Assembly: GCA_017619985.1 (NCBI GenBank)
Contig: JAFZRG010000144.1
Coordinates: 1-8,614, forward strand
Reading direction: 5' to 3'
DNA from: Bacillota bacterium
GTDB lineage: Bacteria; Bacillota; Clostridia; Peptostreptococcales; Anaerovoracaceae
Length of the DNA: 8,614 bases
The notes under the pieces were generated by a model, which was given only the letters and a program-made list of their open reading frames with translations, was not told the DNA's origin and did no database searches. Made by a program: the position numbers and the translations under genes. Each line of letters opens with the position of its first letter. Within the stretch, counting starts at the first letter, position 1. Positions 7,268-8,614 of the stretch are shown here, in pieces.

Positions 7268-7296
7268 ATCTTATAGTAAAGTCCTTGCATTTGCAA
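7268..7296 (-). promoter_or_regulatory. predicted sigma-70-type promoter of the aldolase-to-M20 operon
   Basis: On the minus strand a TTGCAA (7291-7296) stands 17 bases from TAAGAT (7268-7273). An overlapping better -10, TATAAG (7270-7275), would give a 15-base spacer. Expected start of transcription is near 7261-7263, leaving a leader of about 40 bases before the aldolase ATG at 7223. This leader is too short for a typical riboswitch. The elements are imperfect, so this is a prediction. Confidence 0.45.
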
Positions 7297-7299
7297 GGA
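7282..7299. promoter_or_regulatory. inverted repeat, candidate operator between divergent promoters
   Basis: Perfect dyad of arms TCCTTGCA and TGCAAGGA separated by two bases (TT), centred at 7290/7291. It lies in the AT-rich region between the leftward operon and the rightward lipid kinase, and covers the putative -35 elements of both. A homodimeric repressor or activator is the obvious reader, but no regulator gene is in the window and I do not recognise the sequence as a known consensus. Confidence 0.6.
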
Positions 7300-7313
7300 T
7301 AACAAAGTATACT
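7285..7313 (+). promoter_or_regulatory. predicted sigma-70-type promoter of the lipid kinase gene
   Basis: TTGCAT (7285-7290) and TATACT (7308-7313) are separated by exactly 17 bases. The -10 is a 5 of 6 match; the -35 is weak (3 of 6). Transcription would start near 7320, about 38 bases before the ATG at 7358. The -10 lies inside a 10-base palindrome, AAGTATACTT (7305-7314). Confidence 0.45.
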
Positions 7314-7357
7314 TACTGGAGTGCGAAATCCTTAAAATTTCAACAGGTTGGAAGAAA

Positions 7358-8263
7358 ATGAAAGCTATGAAAAAATTACTGTTCATCATCAATCCCGTGG
7401 CAGGCAAAAAGCATGCGGGATCCTCCATGTACAACGTCGTCAAACGCTTCTGCGATTCCGGCTATTCCGTGACCATCGCGGTCACGCAATACCGGGGGCA
7501 CGCGAAGGAACTGGGCGCCATCGCCGCGAACGAGGGCTTCGATCTCGTCGTCCTGACCGGCGGCGACGGTACGCTGAACGAGGTCACATCCGGCATCATC
7601 GAAAGCAGGAAGTCCATCCCCTTCGGTTACCTGCCCGCCGGCAGCACGAACGACTTCGCCCGCACGCTGGGCATCTCCACCATCCCCCTCAAGGCGACGG
7701 AGCACATCATCCAGGAGATCCCGACGAAGCTGGACATGGGCGATTTCAACGACGGACAGCAGCACTTCATCTACATCGCGTCGTTCGGCGCGTTCACGGA
7801 AGTCTCCTACAGCGCGCCGCAGGCCGCGAAAAACCGCTTCGGCCACATGGCGTACCTGTACGAGGCCATCAAGGACATGACGAACCTGCGCGCCTACAAC
7901 ACGACCGTGACCGCGGACGGCGGCAGGGTCTATAAAGGACGCTACATCTTCGGCAGCGTCACGAACACCCGTTCCATCGCGGGCCTCATCACGCTGTACG
8001 ACAAGAAGGTGGATCTGAACGACGGCATGTTCGAAGTCATGCTCATCAAGGAACCGAAGGACCCGATCGATTTCAGCAACATCATCCAGGGCCTGGCGAC
8101 GACCGTGCAGGGCAACAATATGTTTGAATACTTCCGCGCGTCGGAGCTGGAATTCCGCATGCCCAAGAGCGCGCCGTGGACCTGCGACGGCGAGGAAGCG
8201 AAACACAAGGAAGGCGTCATCCACATCCGAAACCTGCATAACGCCTTGACGATCTATAAATAA
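7358..8263 (+). CDS. diacylglycerol/lipid kinase family protein (DgkB/YegS-like)
   Basis: ATP-dependent lipid kinase of the DAGK catalytic-domain family, 301 residues, the usual length for bacterial DgkB/YegS/BmrU-like proteins. The N-terminal nucleotide-binding domain has INPVAGKK (11-18), the hallmark TGGDGTLNEV (67-76) and PAGSTNDFARTLGI (93-106). The C-terminal domain carries LDMGDFN and, near the end, CDGEEA (D277/E279 region), matching the conserved DGE of the family. It probably phosphorylates diacylglycerol or a related lipid at the inner membrane face; no transmembrane segment is seen. Start at ATG 7358-7360 is weakly supported by AGG/GGAAG upstream; ATG 7367-7369 is an alternative that removes three residues. 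It is transcribed divergently from the sugar/amidohydrolase operon, alone, and ends at a strong terminator. Nothing in the protein links it to the operon's chemistry except the shared promoter region. Confidence 0.93.
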   Translation: MKAMKKLLFIINPVAGKKHAGSSMYNVVKRFCDSGYSVTIAVTQYRGHAKELGAIAANEGFDLVVLTGGDGTLNEVTSGIIESRKSIPFGYLPAGSTNDFARTLGISTIPLKATEHIIQEIPTKLDMGDFNDGQQHFIYIASFGAFTEVSYSAPQAAKNRFGHMAYLYEAIKDMTNLRAYNTTVTADGGRVYKGRYIFGSVTNTRSIAGLITLYDKKVDLNDGMFEVMLIKEPKDPIDFSNIIQGLATTVQGNNMFEYFRASELEFRMPKSAPWTCDGEEAKHKEGVIHIRNLHNALTIYK

Positions 8264-8270
8264 ACAACAC

Positions 8271-8297
8271 AAAAAGCCCCGCCGCGGCGGGGCTTTT
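8271..8297. terminator. bidirectional intrinsic terminator
   Basis: A perfect 18-base palindrome (8276-8293, GCCCC at the left, GGGGC at the right, centre between 8284 and 8285) is flanked by an A-tract (8271-8275) and a T-tract (8294-8297, then T-rich to 8305). It lies 8 bases after the lipid kinase stop and 14 bases past the stop of the convergent dipeptidase. The A-tract becomes a U-tract on the other strand, so it can end transcripts from both sides. Confidence 0.93.
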
Positions 8298-8310
8298 CTG
8301 TTTTTGTCCG

Positions 8311-8614
8311 TTATTCGCAGGCGAGCGCGATGATCGCGTCCGCGATCATGCAGCAGTTGAAGTACAACTGCTCCAGATCGATGAACTCGTTTGCCACGTG
8401 GGCGTGCGCCTCGCACAGATAGTTCTCCGGCCCGAAGCTGACCGCATTCGGCAGATGCCGCGCATAGGTGCCGCCGCCGATGTGCATGGGCTTCATGTTC
8501 TCACCCGTGCGCTCGTTGAACACGCCGATGAGCTTCTGCACAAAGGGCGTGTCGTCCGGGATGCAATAGCCCTGCCCGAACGCGAACGACTTCAGGGCCG
8601 CGCCAGCCTTAGCC
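8311..8614 (-). CDS. M20 family dipeptidase (PepV/Sapep-like), C-terminal fragment
   Basis: The last 101 residues of a gene that begins beyond the right edge. The block GGGTYARHLPNAVSFGP followed by AHAHVANEFIDLEQL matches the C-terminal lid/catalytic region of PepV/Sapep-type M20 dipeptidases. There the TYAR arginine binds substrate carboxylate and the His before (V)ANE is a zinc ligand. The full protein would be about 450-470 residues. It would cleave dipeptides in the cytoplasm. It is convergent with the lipid kinase gene and shares its terminator. It belongs to the same broad superfamily as the M20 gene at the left edge but to a different subgroup, so the two are not a recent duplication. 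The fragment is in frame and ends in TAA. Moderately high confidence for the subgroup, given that only the C-terminus is visible. Confidence 0.85.
   Translation of the reverse strand, partial: AKAGAALKSFAFGQGYCIPDDTPFVQKLIGVFNERTGENMKPMHIGGGTYARHLPNAVSFGPENYLCEAHAHVANEFIDLEQLYFNCCMIADAIIALACE

Noticed and set aside
3936..7268. A 1110-codon open frame on the plus strand, antisense to the aldolase, dehydrogenase and kinase.
   Set aside because: It crosses three genes with clear family motifs, its translation is Arg/His/Val/Asp-rich without recognisable motifs, and its openness follows from the minus-strand genes avoiding TTA, CTA and TCA codons (Leu is mostly CTG, Ser mostly TCC or AGC).
7224..7357. 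Possible riboswitch (for example an S-box, which I recall for Bacillus yoaDCB) ahead of the operon.
   Set aside because: The predicted leader is only about 40 bases, and I see no multi-stem aptamer or terminator hairpin between the promoter and the aldolase start.
7376..8416. A 346-codon minus-strand open frame opposite the lipid kinase.
   Set aside because: It reads through the strong terminator hairpin and opposes a complete lipid kinase; no motifs.
1..8614. CRISPR arrays, insertion sequences, attachment sites, tRNA or rRNA genes.
   Set aside because: No spaced direct repeats, transposase motifs, terminal inverted repeats or tRNA-like cloverleaf were seen on either strand by reading.

Overview
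The window reads as a GC-rich bacterial chromosome segment, most plausibly from an anaerobic Bacillota (Clostridia-like) organism. The evidence is strong AGGAGG-type Shine-Dalgarno sites at several starts, tightly packed short-gap genes, a DgkB/YegS-type lipid kinase and a PepV/Sapep-type dipeptidase. There is no rRNA marker, so this placement is a moderate-confidence inference. No mobile element, CRISPR array, tRNA or rRNA was seen, and no gene-free stretch exceeds about 135 bases.

Minus strand, 7223 down to 1: six genes with gaps of 6 to 20 bases look like one operon. In transcription order they are a class II (fuculose-phosphate-type) aldolase, a D-2-hydroxyacid dehydrogenase with an NADP-like cofactor pocket, an FGGY sugar/polyol kinase of the L-xylulokinase-like kind, two tandem paralogous YtcJ-type (amidohydrolase family 3) metal-dependent hydrolases, and an M20 amidohydrolase/peptidase that runs off the left edge. 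The first three are a ketose/polyol dissimilation set (oxidise or reduce, phosphorylate, cleave to C3 plus aldehyde). The last three cleave amide or related C-N bonds. The combination suggests catabolism of an N-acylated or amide-linked sugar, polyol or hydroxyacid conjugate. No transporter or regulator lies inside the window and the substrate is unknown.

Intergenic 7224-7357: an AT-rich divergent promoter region. It contains a perfect 8+2+8 inverted repeat (7282-7299). The putative -35 elements of the leftward operon promoter and of the rightward promoter abut at its centre, a compact candidate operator/switch.

Plus strand, 7358-8263: one diacylglycerol/lipid kinase gene. It is followed by a strong bidirectional hairpin terminator (8271-8297) that also serves the convergent gene at the right edge, the C-terminal end of a PepV-like M20 dipeptidase on the minus strand (8311 to the window end).

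Very long plus-strand open frames antisense to the operon are explained by codon bias and were rejected as genes.
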